From Pseudomonadales bacterium (lineage in GTDB: Bacteria; Pseudomonadota; Gammaproteobacteria; Pseudomonadales; JAHRWD01): a stretch of DNA of 38,868 bases. The notes under the pieces were generated by a model, which saw only the letters and a list, made by a program, of their open reading frames with translations, was not told where the DNA came from and did not search any database. Position numbers and translations under genes: made by a program. The stretch covers positions 1-38,868 of the forward strand of contig JAHRWD010000015.1 of the NCBI GenBank assembly GCA_019090315.1, in the 5' to 3' direction. Below are positions 11,401-20,462 of the stretch, in pieces (position 1 is the stretch's first letter; each line of letters starts with the position of its first letter).

Positions 11401-12510
11401 AAAGCCAGTAGCCTGAACCTTAGTGTTGATGAATTGGGTGTTCGGCTTGAGCATCAGAGCCATCTGGTTAGTGGTGAAACCTATTGGTATTTTGACCCGG
11501 ATCGCCCGATAACGATTAACCTTTCTGAGCTCTATATTAACACCGAGGATCGCCCTGAAAATAATCAGGAAATGCTGAAAAATATTGACCCGCGAACACT
11601 CCCGGCTATCGATTTCTATGCAAAAAATGTGTTCTGGAACAGTAATGATACGGGCAGCTGGAAATGGGTTTTACGTAGTGATGCGGATGGTGCCCACCTT
11701 TCTCAGGGTTCGATAAAATCACCGGATCTGAACCTTGATGATACGCGCATAAACTGGTTGATTGGTGATGCCGGATCAACGACAGACCTGCAATTAAATG
11801 GACGTGTTATTGATATATCCAACGTAATGACATCCTGGGGTATGAAGCCAACCCTGTCCAGTGAAAGTGGTTCCTTTAAGGTGAACCTAAAACTAAATGG
11901 CCGCCCCGATCAACTTTCGACATCACGAACCAACGGTGAGATTGATATTGAAGCCAGGAATGGTAGTTTTACTTCAGGTGATGGCGGTAGCGCACTAGGG
12001 TTCACCAATATATTTAATTTTCATGGCTTGCTGCGTCGGCTCAGTTCAAATTTTGTCGAACTGGATGGTCAGACTACATTTTACAAAAGTATTACCGGCG
12101 GTTTGATACATCGTGGTGATCTGCTTTTGATAAAAGATGTGATCAAAGTCAAAGGTGTTACGGCAAATTTCGAACTATCCGGCCTGTATCATATCGATAC
12201 AGATCAACTGGATATGAATATGGTAGTGACACTTCCATTGAGTAAAAACCTGCCATGGTACGCTGGATTCATTGGTGGGTTAACGACTGGCGTAGCTGTT
12301 TTTGTTGTCAGTAAGTTGTTTGAGAGTTCGATCAATCTATTCAGCAGCGCAAGCTATCGGGTCATCGGAAGTATCGAAGATCCGAAGCTGGAACTGGATG
12401 AAATATTTGAAACGGAACCGAATGAAAAAGCGATGAAATTATATGAGGAATACCGTGAGGAAATACAAAGCGGCAATCGTTCAGATGAACAGCGGTCGTC
12501 TGCTCAGTGA
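8497..12510 (+). CDS. yhdP: YhdP-family AsmA-like intermembrane phospholipid transporter
   Basis: YhdP is a very large AsmA-like protein anchored in the inner membrane, thought to form a beta-groove bridge moving phospholipid to the outer membrane together with TamB and YdbH. The 1337-aa product has one N-terminal membrane helix (about 14-36), then a long beta-rich periplasmic body. The C-terminal block LPWYAGFIGGLTTGVAVFVV and SYRVIGSIEDPKLEL is characteristic of YhdP. It follows maf after 89 nt and its 3' end overlaps the nitrilase-like gene by 68 nt. The ribosome-binding site is poor. Family assignment is firm; function is from family knowledge. Confidence 0.93.
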   Translation: MSSPGRVIKRITGFIVRVGLFSLIVFALLVSVLRLSFGQLSSARELIESNLSTQLDVELSIGGLTGDWDGLDPILHVTDMKLGMSGSSPVSALVLSDAELRLNVASSLVQQKMVFSRISAQQWSIELQLEPSDNDATQIDLKQIVSYFSSVESIDITGGIIQLSVDGHVYRLLDAAILRKETLFRQKLQTSFRLTQNDPDIDGLDKKNISEEYEEFRFIFNLEKNEDVTGRIYIEVPETQLVFSDIPWLKDYSDSIPVKAATVAGKFWLDIESSQITKLNSQISFPEIEIQTHHASQILVTDTALNLHWSEYLESRSDPLAEVLPNTTANRIGVSDLRFTINDLSWELQPWAIKIEQQGEQYVVKADAELLEVEPIAKLVQTVMGAEHAISNVLKNIDPKGVLRTPRIEVRIGEEGEIHYSALITLDDMALAPWRGGPGVEQLDGYMALQDGTFLVSLDAQPFGLYFPKLFDNKWSYKSAQGEIIWSIEEWGVLVRSGLLRLDGEHVSASGKIQIQIPYGKQEPELSVLVGLYKGTLDVRAEYLSNHPQVGSLMDWLDNNLTSGSIEEGAVLYQGSIQKRATKDSQNLQLVFDVLDLDMTYHPDWPSLHEISGTVWVNDDELLIEASSAKTDGIDLDNVLITGEAVDGSYLLEIQGEVQEEGVKAIGYLKKTPIFDLSPDLLGQLEVSGKVSVGLNLAIPIKKNSVNIDYEVDLKTYHNDIRLPDYGVEFKQVDGNVIFSSKTGITSRQLLANFLGEPVKGLIDTTGPTGNPSLTSIQISGLLNLDAIDHWYDLSQWPLLEGETRYKAFLDLYYDKRSPPLLQVSSDLVGVSSRYPAPLNKTVEQKRPFRFSMLLDKLPLHLDFSLDDNINFNMQISNGEAPRGSLLLGQGVANQLRFEPIELPGFSVEGKLEKFDLEPWLNWIVDSRVEMKPTAMTDSKPMNYGKDNFPVNRLNLDVADLRYGDLEFKASSLNLSVDELGVRLEHQSHLVSGETYWYFDPDRPITINLSELYINTEDRPENNQEMLKNIDPRTLPAIDFYAKNVFWNSNDTGSWKWVLRSDADGAHLSQGSIKSPDLNLDDTRINWLIGDAGSTTDLQLNGRVIDISNVMTSWGMKPTLSSESGSFKVNLKLNGRPDQLSTSRTNGEIDIEARNGSFTSGDGGSALGFTNIFNFHGLLRRLSSNFVELDGQTTFYKSITGGLIHRGDLLLIKDVIKVKGVTANFELSGLYHIDTDQLDMNMVVTLPLSKNLPWYAGFIGGLTTGVAVFVVSKLFESSINLFSSASYRVIGSIEDPKLELDEIFETEPNEKAMKLYEEYREEIQSGNRSDEQRSSAQ

Positions 12511-13291
12511 GAATCTTGACAACGCTGAACAACTGATCAAACAGGCGAAACAGCAAGGCGCAGCATTAGTCGTATTGCCAGAAAACTTCGCTGTTTTTAA
12601 TACCAGTCAAATGTATAAAACCGGTGTAATAGAAGCTTCTGATCAACCGGTCATTCGTGCATTTCTTAGTCGGCAGGCAAAATTGAATCAGATTTTTCTG
12701 GTTGCTGGAACCTTGCCGGTAGCTACAGTTGATACGAGTCTAGATGCTAAGGAGCAACGGGTTAGGGCGGCCAGTTTTCTCTATGATGATCGTGGAGAGG
12801 AGATGGCTCGTTATGACAAAATACATCTGTTCGATGCGAATATCGCTGATGGTCATGGCAGCTATCGCGAATCCGATACATTTGAGCCGGGGGACCAACC
12901 CGTTGCCGCCGACACACCCCTCGGCAAAATCGGTATGTCAGTCTGTTATGACCTTCGATTTCCGGAGCTGTATCGGATATTGTTCAATAAAGGCGCTCAA
13001 CTCATTACGGTGCCTTCAGCATTTACAGCAACCACTGGCGAGGCACATTGGGAGCCTTTGTTACGGGCGAGGGCGATTGAAAATTTAAGTTATGTGCTTG
13101 CGAGCAATCAATGTGGCTCCCATGGCCCAAACCGAAGAACCTGGGGGCGCAGCATGATTATTGATCCATGGGGGAAAGTGATTGCTCAGGCGGGCGATGA
13201 GCCCACGGTGATTGTTGCGGAGATTGATCTGGATTTGGTAAGCCAGCATCGTGCTGATCTTCCTGTAGCGGAGCATCAACGGTTTTCCTAG
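12443..13291 (+). CDS. nitrilase-superfamily amidase, probable deaminated glutathione amidase
   Basis: This 282-aa carbon-nitrogen hydrolase has the complete Glu-Lys-Cys triad: Glu47 in VVLPENFAVF, Lys126 in RYDKIHLFD and Cys168 in GMSVCYDLRFPELY. Bacterial Nit1-like members repair metabolites, hydrolysing deaminated glutathione made by stray transamination; that activity is inferred here from sequence type and from the usual place after yhdP. The start lies inside yhdP (68-nt overlap). GTG 12455 with GAGG just upstream is an alternative start that removes four residues. The stop is 45 nt from the convergent mgtE stop. Confidence 0.88.
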   Translation: MRNTVRKYKAAIVQMNSGRLLSENLDNAEQLIKQAKQQGAALVVLPENFAVFNTSQMYKTGVIEASDQPVIRAFLSRQAKLNQIFLVAGTLPVATVDTSLDAKEQRVRAASFLYDDRGEEMARYDKIHLFDANIADGHGSYRESDTFEPGDQPVAADTPLGKIGMSVCYDLRFPELYRILFNKGAQLITVPSAFTATTGEAHWEPLLRARAIENLSYVLASNQCGSHGPNRRTWGRSMIIDPWGKVIAQAGDEPTVIVAEIDLDLVSQHRADLPVAEHQRFS

Positions 13292-13335
13292 TAGCGGTTC
13301 GCTAACCTATGCTTAGAATGTGGCAGTTAGTTACG

Positions 13336-14694
13336 CTATAGATATACCAATGTTGCCAGGCCTAAAAAGGATACAAAACCCACGATATCGGTAATAGTGG
13401 TGAGTACTACGGTACCTGCGAGGGCCGGATCTATATGCATTTTTTCCAGGAATAAAGGTAACAGTGCACCCGCCAGCGGCGCCGCAATCAAATTTAGAAT
13501 CATGGCTGCGCCAATGATCCAGCCCAGCGCCATGTCATCAAAAAAGAAGACTGCAAAAGCCCCCAATACAGTCGCCCATACCAGGCCGTTGATCAGGCCT
13601 ACCGCCAATTCCCGTTTCACCAACCACAGGGCATTGGCTGAACCAATTTGACCGAGTGCGATACCGCGGATTACCAGGGTTAACGTCTGGCTGCCGGATA
13701 CACCACCCATACTGGCAACAATCGGCATCAGTACAGCAAGCGCCACAACCTGTTCGATCGCATCGGTAAACAGTGAAATCACACCGGCGGCAAGCAGGTT
13801 GGTGATCAGGTTGGCGCCAAGCCACGGCAGACGATTGCTGGCGGTAACCTTCACCGGCGCGAAGGCATCTTCATCCTCATCGAGTCCCGCCATGCTCAAA
13901 ATCGAGTGGCTGGCGTCCTCCAGAATCACATCAACTACATCATCAATGGTGATACGACCTACCAAAACCCCCGTTTCGTCTACGACCGGAGCAGAGACCC
14001 AGTCATGTCGTTCGAAAAGGTTGGAGACCTCCTGATCGGTCATGGTGGCCTGGATAGGCTCAACATCGGTCAACATGGTTTCACGTACGGTGACAGAGGG
14101 ATCGCTGACCAGTATTTTTGCCAGCGGCAGGATACCGACAAACTGATCTTTACTGTTTACCACAATGATGTTGTCGGTCATTTCCGGTAGCTCTTCGTGT
14201 CTGCGAAGATAGCGCAATACCACATCAAGGGTAAATCGTGGTCGGACCGTGATGGTGCTGGTGTCCATCAGGCGGCCAGCGGTATCCTCCGGATAGGAGA
14301 GCACCCGTTCGACACGATGCCGGTCCTGTTCATCCATCGCATGTAACACCTGATGGATAACTGTGTCTGGAAGTTGTTGAAGAATATCGGCGATATCGTC
14401 GGCTTCTAGCCCTTCTGTGATGGAGGCTACCTTCTTTGCATCCATCTGATTCAGGTAGTAGGCCTGCAGGTCATCACTCAGATACTGGAGAATATCGCCT
14501 TCGAGGCCGGGCTCAATTAATTGCCAGAGCGCGCTTCGTAATTTGGGTGGGGATGATTCCAGTAGTCTGGCTACATCAACTGCTGGTAACCCATTCAGCA
14601 TGGTTTTGATGGGCGCAAAGGTACCACTTTCCAGTGCCTGATTGAGCTCAAACAGCCTGGCCTGGTTTTGTTCTATTTTTTGTTTCTTAGGCAT
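13336..14694 (-). CDS. mgtE: magnesium transporter MgtE
   Basis: MgtE is a dimeric inner-membrane Mg2+ channel gated by cytosolic Mg2+. The 452-aa protein has the standard layout: a helical N domain (about 1-135), two CBS domains (about 140-260) and a five-helix membrane domain (about 290-452). The pore motif region is MPIVASMGGVSGSQTL, and Asp436 in TTITDIVGF matches the channel aspartate of Thermus MgtE. It lies 140 nt downstream of rapZ on the same strand and converges on nit. In relatives ptsO and other genes sit nearby; those are missing here. Confidence 0.95.
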   Translation of the reverse strand: MPKKQKIEQNQARLFELNQALESGTFAPIKTMLNGLPAVDVARLLESSPPKLRSALWQLIEPGLEGDILQYLSDDLQAYYLNQMDAKKVASITEGLEADDIADILQQLPDTVIHQVLHAMDEQDRHRVERVLSYPEDTAGRLMDTSTITVRPRFTLDVVLRYLRRHEELPEMTDNIIVVNSKDQFVGILPLAKILVSDPSVTVRETMLTDVEPIQATMTDQEVSNLFERHDWVSAPVVDETGVLVGRITIDDVVDVILEDASHSILSMAGLDEDEDAFAPVKVTASNRLPWLGANLITNLLAAGVISLFTDAIEQVVALAVLMPIVASMGGVSGSQTLTLVIRGIALGQIGSANALWLVKRELAVGLINGLVWATVLGAFAVFFFDDMALGWIIGAAMILNLIAAPLAGALLPLFLEKMHIDPALAGTVVLTTITDIVGFVSFLGLATLVYL

Positions 14695-14834
14695 CGAAAT
14701 CTATTCAAATCAGTGATAGTTATCAGGGTAGCGTGAACAACGAAATGCCCTGTATTCTACAGGTGGGGGCTAATGGTTGCTTCTGTTATCGATCAGGCAA
14801 GCGGATTTAAGCGGTACTCATTAATCCGAACTGA

Positions 14835-15689
14835 TTACTGTTCTCTATGACGGACTAAAACGTTGGGGAGCTTGTCTCGAAAGTGGTTGGCGAGCTGCTC
14901 GCAGAAATAGACCGATCGATGCTGGCCCCCGGTGCAGCCAATCGCAACTGTGATATAGGCGCGATTGGTATCAATAAACTGTGGAAGCCACTTGTCCAGA
15001 AGACCCTGTATGTCCTGCAACATCTCCTGAACATCGGGTTGGTTCTTTAAGTATTCTATGACCGGTTGATCACGACCATTGAGTGCTTTTAGTGATGCCT
15101 GCCAATGAGGGTTGGGCAAACAACGCACATCAAAAACCATATCCGCATCAATGGGGATACCTTTTTTAAATGCGAAAGACTGGAATAGTAGTGCCAGGTG
15201 ACCATCTTTTCTATGTGCTAGCCGCGCCGAGATAAGGTCTCGTAATTGGTGGATCGTTAAGCAGCCGGTATCGATGGTGAGATCGGCGCGCTGTAGAAAT
15301 GGTTCAAGTAGGACTCGTTCTTCAGCTATCGCTTCAGTTAATATGGTTTGATCATTACTTAAAGGATGTTTGCGGCGAGTTTCACTAAAGCGATGAAGCA
15401 GTACCGAATCATCTGCATCCAGATAGACCACTTCAAGATCTATTTTTTGCTGCTCAAGTTCTTTTACAATATTTTGGAATTGCTGGAGTGTCTGGGTATC
15501 GTTACGCGCATCTACAATTACGGCGATATGTTCGTACTGAGGGTTGCCCTGTTCGTTGGCTTTGCGGGTGATTTCTGGAATCATCTCCGCCGGAACGTTA
15601 TCAATGGAGTAGTAGCCAAGGTCCTCCAAAACGTGCAGTGCGGTACTTTTCCCTGCGCCTGAGCGTCCAGTTATGATGACAAGTTTCAT
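14835..15689 (-). CDS. rapZ: RNase adapter protein / nucleotide-binding protein RapZ (YvcJ family)
   Basis: RapZ is a P-loop RNA-binding protein; in enterics it binds the sRNA GlmZ and directs RNase E to it, controlling glucosamine-6-phosphate synthase. The 284-aa product has the Walker A GRSGAGKS at 8-15, the early motif DLGYYSIDNVPAEMI and the C-terminal RNA/metabolite-binding AIGCTGGQHRSV. A weak AGG precedes the ATG by about 9 nt. It is separated from ptsN by 194 nt, unusually far for this operon. The exact RNA target outside enterics is unknown. Confidence 0.96.
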   Translation of the reverse strand: MKLVIITGRSGAGKSTALHVLEDLGYYSIDNVPAEMIPEITRKANEQGNPQYEHIAVIVDARNDTQTLQQFQNIVKELEQQKIDLEVVYLDADDSVLLHRFSETRRKHPLSNDQTILTEAIAEERVLLEPFLQRADLTIDTGCLTIHQLRDLISARLAHRKDGHLALLFQSFAFKKGIPIDADMVFDVRCLPNPHWQASLKALNGRDQPVIEYLKNQPDVQEMLQDIQGLLDKWLPQFIDTNRAYITVAIGCTGGQHRSVYFCEQLANHFRDKLPNVLVRHREQ

Positions 15690-15883
15690 TTTGTTAGCCT
15701 GGCCCTGTTAACCGTTAGAGACTTCTGCATAACGTAGCGAGCGCATTAGTTATACTGGGGCCTCCTTTATTGAATTATAACTTTCAGAACTGTATATCCG
15801 TCGTTTAGCTGGAATGACCACACCTCAATCCGTATGCTTTGATTATTGCTTTTGCAATTGAAACGGTGGCGATTTAAGCAATA

Positions 15884-16372
15884 TTAATTGGTGCTAACAC
15901 CCCTGGAAATTTTATCGATATCCGGGCACTTGGTTGCTAGTTTGAACAGTTCCTCGGAGTCGGTTGCAGACCGCAATAGTGAGCAATAATCGGCATCACC
16001 AAAAAGATTTGATAGTCGAGCCAGGGTTTCCAGGTGTTCGTGGGTAGATTCCATCGGCACCAGCAGTATAAATAATAAATTTACATTCTCATCATCAATG
16101 GCATCAAAATCGATGTCATCCTCAAGCAAGATTAGCATCCCTAATATTTCGCGACAGTGCCGGATTCGGCAGTGGGGTATTGCAACGCCGTTGCCGATTG
16201 TCGTACTACCAAGACGTTCTCTTGCGATCAGCCCTTCAAACAGGTCGGTGCTGTCGAGCTCAGGAAACATCCCAGCGAATTGCTGGGAGGCATTTTCAAG
16301 CAACCTTTTTTTACTTTTACCTTCTGGAATGACAAAAGTGCGATTCGTGGTAAGGATTTTATCTATCTTCAT
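15884..16372 (-). CDS. ptsN: nitrogen PTS EIIA component PtsN
   Basis: PtsN (EIIA-Ntr) is the output protein of the nitrogen phosphotransferase relay, regulating potassium uptake, sigma factors and envelope functions by its phosphorylation state. The 162-aa product carries the phosphorylatable His67 in NGVAIPHCR, and the EIIA-fru fold pattern ILLVPMESTHEHLETLARLS follows. It is downstream of hpf (139-nt gap) and upstream of rapZ. Its usual phosphodonor NPr (ptsO) is not in the window, so the donor must be encoded elsewhere or be missing. Confidence 0.95.
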   Translation of the reverse strand: MKIDKILTTNRTFVIPEGKSKKRLLENASQQFAGMFPELDSTDLFEGLIARERLGSTTIGNGVAIPHCRIRHCREILGMLILLEDDIDFDAIDDENVNLLFILLVPMESTHEHLETLARLSNLFGDADYCSLLRSATDSEELFKLATKCPDIDKISRGVSTN

Positions 16373-16477
16373 AGGCGTAAATAGTTTGCCTTATGCGGTG
16401 GCTGATTTTCTGGAGAATGGGTTGAATTTCGGTGAATGCTGCCTGCGCATGATCCATTATGAGGGCAAGCATCCACC

Positions 16478-16507
16478 ATTGTATGTATATACGAATAGTA
16501 ATTTCGA
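16478..16507 (-). promoter_or_regulatory. candidate promoter for ptsN-rapZ
   Basis: Read on the minus strand, TCGAAA (16507-16502, 4/6), an 18-bp spacer and TACAAT (16483-16478, 5/6) lie about 105 bp before the ptsN start, in the 139-bp gap after hpf. It would let ptsN be transcribed separately from rpoN-hpf. Suggestive only. Confidence 0.33.
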
Positions 16508-16511
16508 TCGT

Positions 16512-16817
16512 TTAGTGCGCGTTACCATGCGCACGATCGGTTGTCTTTTCCTTATGTTTGATTAGTTGTCGATCCAGCTTATCGACCAGTTTATCGATGG
16601 CAGCGTACATATCACTGTCTTCGCTATTGGCAAAAAGGTCTTTGCCTGAAACGTGGATATTGGCTTCGGCCATCTGTCGCTGTTTTTCGACGGTAAGTAT
16701 GACATTAACATTGGTAACCTTGTCAAAATGCCTTCCAAGCCGTTCGGTTTTTTGATTGACGTAGTCCTTCAGTGCGGTGGTTAGTTCAACATGGTGTCCG
16801 CTAATATTTACTTGCAT
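16512..16817 (-). CDS. hpf: ribosome hibernation promoting factor HPF (short form)
   Basis: HPF binds the 30S decoding channel and promotes 100S ribosome dimers in stationary phase. At 101 aa this is the short form, lacking the C-terminal dimerisation domain of long HPF. The start MQVNISGHHVELTTALKDYV and the ANIHVSGKDLFANSEDSDMYAAID region are typical. AAGGAG lies 8 nt before the ATG, the strongest ribosome-binding site in this operon. It follows rpoN by 37 nt, its standard place. Confidence 0.95.
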   Translation of the reverse strand: MQVNISGHHVELTTALKDYVNQKTERLGRHFDKVTNVNVILTVEKQRQMAEANIHVSGKDLFANSEDSDMYAAIDKLVDKLDRQLIKHKEKTTDRAHGNAH

Positions 16818-16854
16818 GGTACAGTCTCCTTAGACAGAGATTATTATAAAAAAA

Positions 16855-18378
16855 TTAATTTTGAGGTAGTTGTTTTCTTTCATTAGAGGGAGGGATCTGC
16901 ATCGACTCCCGGTACTTGGCTATGGTTCTACGTGCAACATTGATACCCTGATCCTTTAAAAGAGCGGATATCTTGTTATCACTTAGAGGTTTGATCGGGT
17001 TTTCCGCCACTACCAGTTTTTTGATGATGGCACGAATTGCCGTAGAGGAGCATTCGCCACCTGAATCGGTACCCAAATGGCTGGAAAAGAAATATTTGAG
17101 TTCAAAAATACCTCGGGGTGTATGCATATATTTCTGGGTGGTTACCCTGGAAATAGTGGATTCGTGCATCTCTACCAGCTCTGCGATGTCGTGAAGCACC
17201 AGTGGTTTCATCGCTTCTTCACCCTGATCCAGAAACCCCTGCTGGATCTCAACGATACGTGAGGCTACTTTTAGTAATGTTTCATTTCGGCTGGTCAGGC
17301 TTTTAATAAACCAGCGGGCTTCCTGCAAATTATTCCTGAGAAAGGTGTTGTCTTTTCCACTGTCTGCGCGTCGAACCATCGATGCGTACTGGTTGTTGAT
17401 CTGTATTTTGGGTGCAATATCAGGATTTAGCTCAACTCTCCAGCGATTGTTGACCTTGCTGACATACACATCCGGTACCACGTATTCGGTCCGGGAATCA
17501 GAAAGATAGGCTCCGGGTTTGGGGTTTAATGTTTGAATCAATTGTATAGCCTGGCTGAGGGACTCATCTTTCAGCTTTAGCTTTTTCTTGAGTGTCGCAT
17601 AGTCTCTGACTGCGAGTGATTCAAGGTGACCATTGATGATGAGTTCAGCCTCATGGCGCCAGGGGGTATCTTCTGGAAGTTGCATTAATTGTAATAGCAA
17701 ACATTCGCTTAGACTGCGTGCGGCGATGCCAACGGGGTCAAACTGCTGGATTCTACGCAATACCGCGACCACTTCATCAAGCTCGATATCCAGCTCTTTT
17801 TCAAAGCTATAGTGAATCTCTTCGAGCGGATGTGTAAGCATTCCATCGGTGTTGATGCCGTCGATGATCGCCAGTGCGATGATACGATCTGTATCGGACA
17901 TCAAGGTTAGGTTCAGTTGCCAGAGCAGGTGATCCTGTAGCGTTTCTCCTGCGCTATTTCGTTCATCAAAATTGATATCACTAAAATCGCTTGACCCAGA
18001 CAAGTTTGTTGAGGTGGTCTGGTATAGATCATCCCAGTTGGTATCGACCTCAAGGTCCGCAGGAATGACCTTGTCATCCCATTGATCGGTAGCTTCCAGG
18101 CTGTTGTCAGTATCATCGCCAGTGGTTAGCGATTCAGCGGTGGATTCGTTGCTGGAGTTGTTTTGTTCTGTGACGGGCTGTTGGGTATTGTTTTCGTGTT
18201 TATCTACCGGAGTTTCAATTTCCTGATCATTCACCTCCAGCATAGGGTTGGATTCAAGTGCTTCCTGAATTTCCTGCTGTAGGTCGAGGGTAGATAGCTG
18301 GAGTAGGCGGATCGCCTGCTGCAGCTGTGGTGTCATGGTCAGTGATTGACCTAACTTTAGCTGAAGCGTGGGTTTCAT
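16855..18378 (-). CDS. rpoN: RNA polymerase sigma-54 factor
   Basis: RpoN directs RNA polymerase to -24/-12 promoters that need AAA+ activators. The 507-aa product has region I (Gln-rich [15 protein letters not shown] at 9-23), an acidic, low-complexity region II (about 55-125), the core-binding and helix-turn-helix parts, and the RpoN box [10 protein letters not shown] at 482-491 that contacts the -24 element. It lies 125 nt downstream of lptB with no convincing promoter of its own, so it is probably read with the lpt genes. Confidence 0.97.
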   Translation of the reverse strand: MKPTLQLKLGQSLTMTPQLQQAIRLLQLSTLDLQQEIQEALESNPMLEVNDQEIETPVDKHENNTQQPVTEQNNSSNESTAESLTTGDDTDNSLEATDQWDDKVIPADLEVDTNWDDLYQTTSTNLSGSSDFSDINFDERNSAGETLQDHLLWQLNLTLMSDTDRIIALAIIDGINTDGMLTHPLEEIHYSFEKELDIELDEVVAVLRRIQQFDPVGIAARSLSECLLLQLMQLPEDTPWRHEAELIINGHLESLAVRDYATLKKKLKLKDESLSQAIQLIQTLNPKPGAYLSDSRTEYVVPDVYVSKVNNRWRVELNPDIAPKIQINNQYASMVRRADSGKDNTFLRNNLQEARWFIKSLTSRNETLLKVASRIVEIQQGFLDQGEEAMKPLVLHDIAELVEMHESTISRVTTQKYMHTPRGIFELKYFFSSHLGTDSGGECSSTAIRAIIKKLVVAENPIKPLSDNKISALLKDQGINVARRTIAKYRESMQIPPSNERKQLPQN

Positions 18379-18503
18379 AAAGCTGGAAGATGCCTTTTCG
18401 ATAATACCATTGGCTGATTTTAACTCTTTTTGTTAAGCGACTACAGCGAAACTACTGCGAAGATACCTAACATTGTTTGATCTGTTGATATGGATTATAG
18501 CGC

Positions 18504-19238
18504 TTACAACTTGAACTGCTCGCCGAGATAAACTTTTCGGACGTCTGCATTGTTCATGATATCTTCTGCACTGCCCTGTGCGATCACTTTGCCTTCATTA
18601 ACAATATAGGCTTTTTCGCATATATCGAGGGTTTCACGGACATTGTGATCGGTGATTAATACCCCGATACCCCGGTTTTTAAGCTCTTCAATAATCAGTT
18701 TGATATCGCCTACGGAAATAGGATCTACCCCTGCAAAGGGCTCATCCAGTAATATGAAGGAAGGTTCGGTTGCCAGTGCACGGGCGATCTCTACCCGTCT
18801 ACGTTCGCCGCCGGATAGCGCCTGTCCTTTGCTTTTACGAATATGGGTGATGTGGAACTCTCTGAGCAGCTGATCCAGCCTTTCGAGGCGCTGTTGTTTG
18901 TTGAGATTTTTACGGGTCTCGAGAATGGCCAGAATATTTTGCTCGACTGTCAGACTTTTAAATATCGAGGCTTCCTGGGGTAGGTAACCAATGCCATGTT
19001 GTGCCCGCTTATGCATCGGAAAGGATGAGAGATCCAGATCATCGATGGTAATCTGCCCCCGGTCCTGCTGGATCAACCCCACGATCATATAGAAACAGGT
19101 GGTTTTGCCCGCACCATTTGGGCCCAACAGGCCAACGATTTCACCGCTGCTGATGGAAAGGGAAACCCCTTGAACAACCTTTCGTTTTTTAAACTGCTTG
19201 TGCAGGTCGCTAATGTTTAGTGTCGAGTTCAATATCAA
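18504..19238 (-). CDS. lptB: LPS export ABC transporter ATPase LptB
   Basis: LptB powers extraction of lipopolysaccharide from the inner membrane as part of LptB2FGC. The 244-aa product has Walker A GPNGAGKT (39-46), Q-loop [10 protein letters not shown], signature LSGGE (141-145), Walker B FILLDEP (161-167) and switch His198. No ATG is near the N-terminus: the frame starts at TTG 19238 or, judged by alignment with E. coli LptB (MATLTAKNL), at TTG 19232. An AGG lies just upstream. It begins 5 nt after lptA. LptF/LptG are not in the window. Confidence 0.95.
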   Translation of the reverse strand: MILNSTLNISDLHKQFKKRKVVQGVSLSISSGEIVGLLGPNGAGKTTCFYMIVGLIQQDRGQITIDDLDLSSFPMHKRAQHGIGYLPQEASIFKSLTVEQNILAILETRKNLNKQQRLERLDQLLREFHITHIRKSKGQALSGGERRRVEIARALATEPSFILLDEPFAGVDPISVGDIKLIIEELKNRGIGVLITDHNVRETLDICEKAYIVNEGKVIAQGSAEDIMNNADVRKVYLGEQFKL

Positions 19239-19243
19239 TAAAC

Positions 19244-19804
19244 CTACTGTAGGGATCGAGGCGGGATAACCATTCGTACACGCTCGTTCTGATTGCCGCT
19301 GGGATCACTGTGCGCCTTTAATGTATTTTGTTCGATTAGATATTCAATGTGAGGTGCGCTGAACAACTGGTTGTCTCGGTTCAAAACGGCATGTCCATCC
19401 AGCTCCATCCGTTCATCGATTTTGTAGTAGTGAATTCGGTCAGCCTTGGCGCTCATCAGCGGACTGGTTTCTGTTTTATCCTGTTTGTATTGAGCAGGAT
19501 TACCGATCGCAATCATCTCGACCACACCGTTTTCATCATTTGAGATGGTTATCCGGTCCGCTTCAATTTGAACCGGTCCCTGTTGCATAACAACCGCACC
19601 CTGGTATTCCGTGGTTCCTTTTTGTTCGTTGAATACCGCAGAATCGGCTTCTATATGGATAGGGTATTCCAGCTTATCAATCGGTGCGTCCGATTTTGAC
19701 ATATCCGCATAATTGACCGCAGGCAGCAAAAGGAAAAACGATAGAAAAAGCGCTAACCAATTGATAGATATGCGGTGTTTCAGTTGGGGGATGAGTGTTT
19801 TCAA
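19244..19804 (-). CDS. lptA: periplasmic LPS transport protein LptA
   Basis: LptA polymerises into the beta-jellyroll bridge that carries LPS across the periplasm from LptC to LptD. The 186-aa product has a signal peptide with hydrophobic core [15 protein letters not shown] (16-30) and probable cleavage after NYA (33). The OstA-like domain starts with [20 protein letters not shown] and includes [11 protein letters not shown]. The start codon is TTG at 19804; no ATG precedes the signal sequence in frame. It sits 11 nt after lptC and 5 nt before lptB. Confidence 0.93.
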   Translation of the reverse strand: MKTLIPQLKHRISINWLALFLSFFLLLPAVNYADMSKSDAPIDKLEYPIHIEADSAVFNEQKGTTEYQGAVVMQQGPVQIEADRITISNDENGVVEMIAIGNPAQYKQDKTETSPLMSAKADRIHYYKIDERMELDGHAVLNRDNQLFSAPHIEYLIEQNTLKAHSDPSGNQNERVRMVIPPRSLQ

Positions 19805-19815
19805 TGAATGGCTTG

Positions 19816-20439
19816 TTATGGGCTGGTGGTAATATCAGTTTTTGGGGTAGGTTGGGTAACGGTCGTGACCTGTGAGTTGAGCTTAACAACCCCCTGATTA
19901 AAATCAAGATCCAGCCCTGTGGCATGTGTGAGGGAAGTTTGTGAACGAATTGAAACCGCTTTGGATGAGTGTGCGAGCTTGCTGTCTGTATAAACCATTA
20001 GATCAGAGGTATTGATGGTAGCCACAGGCGCATCCTGAGAGTTGCTCTGGCTGTACCTGTCAATGACGACATTTTTCTGAAGTAATAATTGTTGTTCATC
20101 CGATTCATCTGTTTCGGGCAGCAATTGACCGCTATCCGCTTTTATTTGCCATGTTTGTCGTTGTTTCTTTTGCAGTATCAGTTCCGGTCGAAGTAAATCT
20201 ACGATTTTGGAATCCTGCACCTGGCTGATCTGTTCTGAGCGCATACGAAATCGTTCGATCCCCAGTTCGTCGTACTGAATGGTGGTGGTATTGGACATTA
20301 CATATTGGGACCCCGATTTGACCTCATCTAACCACTGCCGTTCGATGGATTCAGATGTAATCTGACTGGCCATATAGATGATCAATGACAGCGCAGCAAT
20401 AGACAAAATAACAACAACTGGGCTGTATCGTCGCATCAT
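19816..20439 (-). CDS. lptC: LPS export protein LptC
   Basis: LptC is the bitopic inner-membrane protein that receives LPS from LptB2FG and passes it to LptA. The 207-aa product has a single N-terminal anchor (VVVILSIAALSLIIYMAS, 8-25) and a periplasmic beta-jellyroll with YDELGIERFRMRSEQI and a typical WQIKADSGQLL stretch. Two adjacent ATGs (20439 and 20436) are possible starts. It is 23 nt after kdsC in the kdsD-kdsC-lptC-lptA-lptB run. Confidence 0.92.
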   Translation of the reverse strand: MMRRYSPVVVILSIAALSLIIYMASQITSESIERQWLDEVKSGSQYVMSNTTTIQYDELGIERFRMRSEQISQVQDSKIVDLLRPELILQKKQRQTWQIKADSGQLLPETDESDEQQLLLQKNVVIDRYSQSNSQDAPVATINTSDLMVYTDSKLAHSSKAVSIRSQTSLTHATGLDLDFNQGVVKLNSQVTTVTQPTPKTDITTSP

Positions 20440-20462
20440 CTCACCCGTAAACTCAGCAGCAG

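Noticed and set aside
13290..13330. Short TAGCG/CGCTA stem between nit and mgtE
   Set aside because: Five base pairs without a T-run; too weak for a terminator.
16098..16565. 155-aa plus-strand ORF across ptsN and hpf
   Set aside because: It is antisense to two well supported genes with no protein motif.
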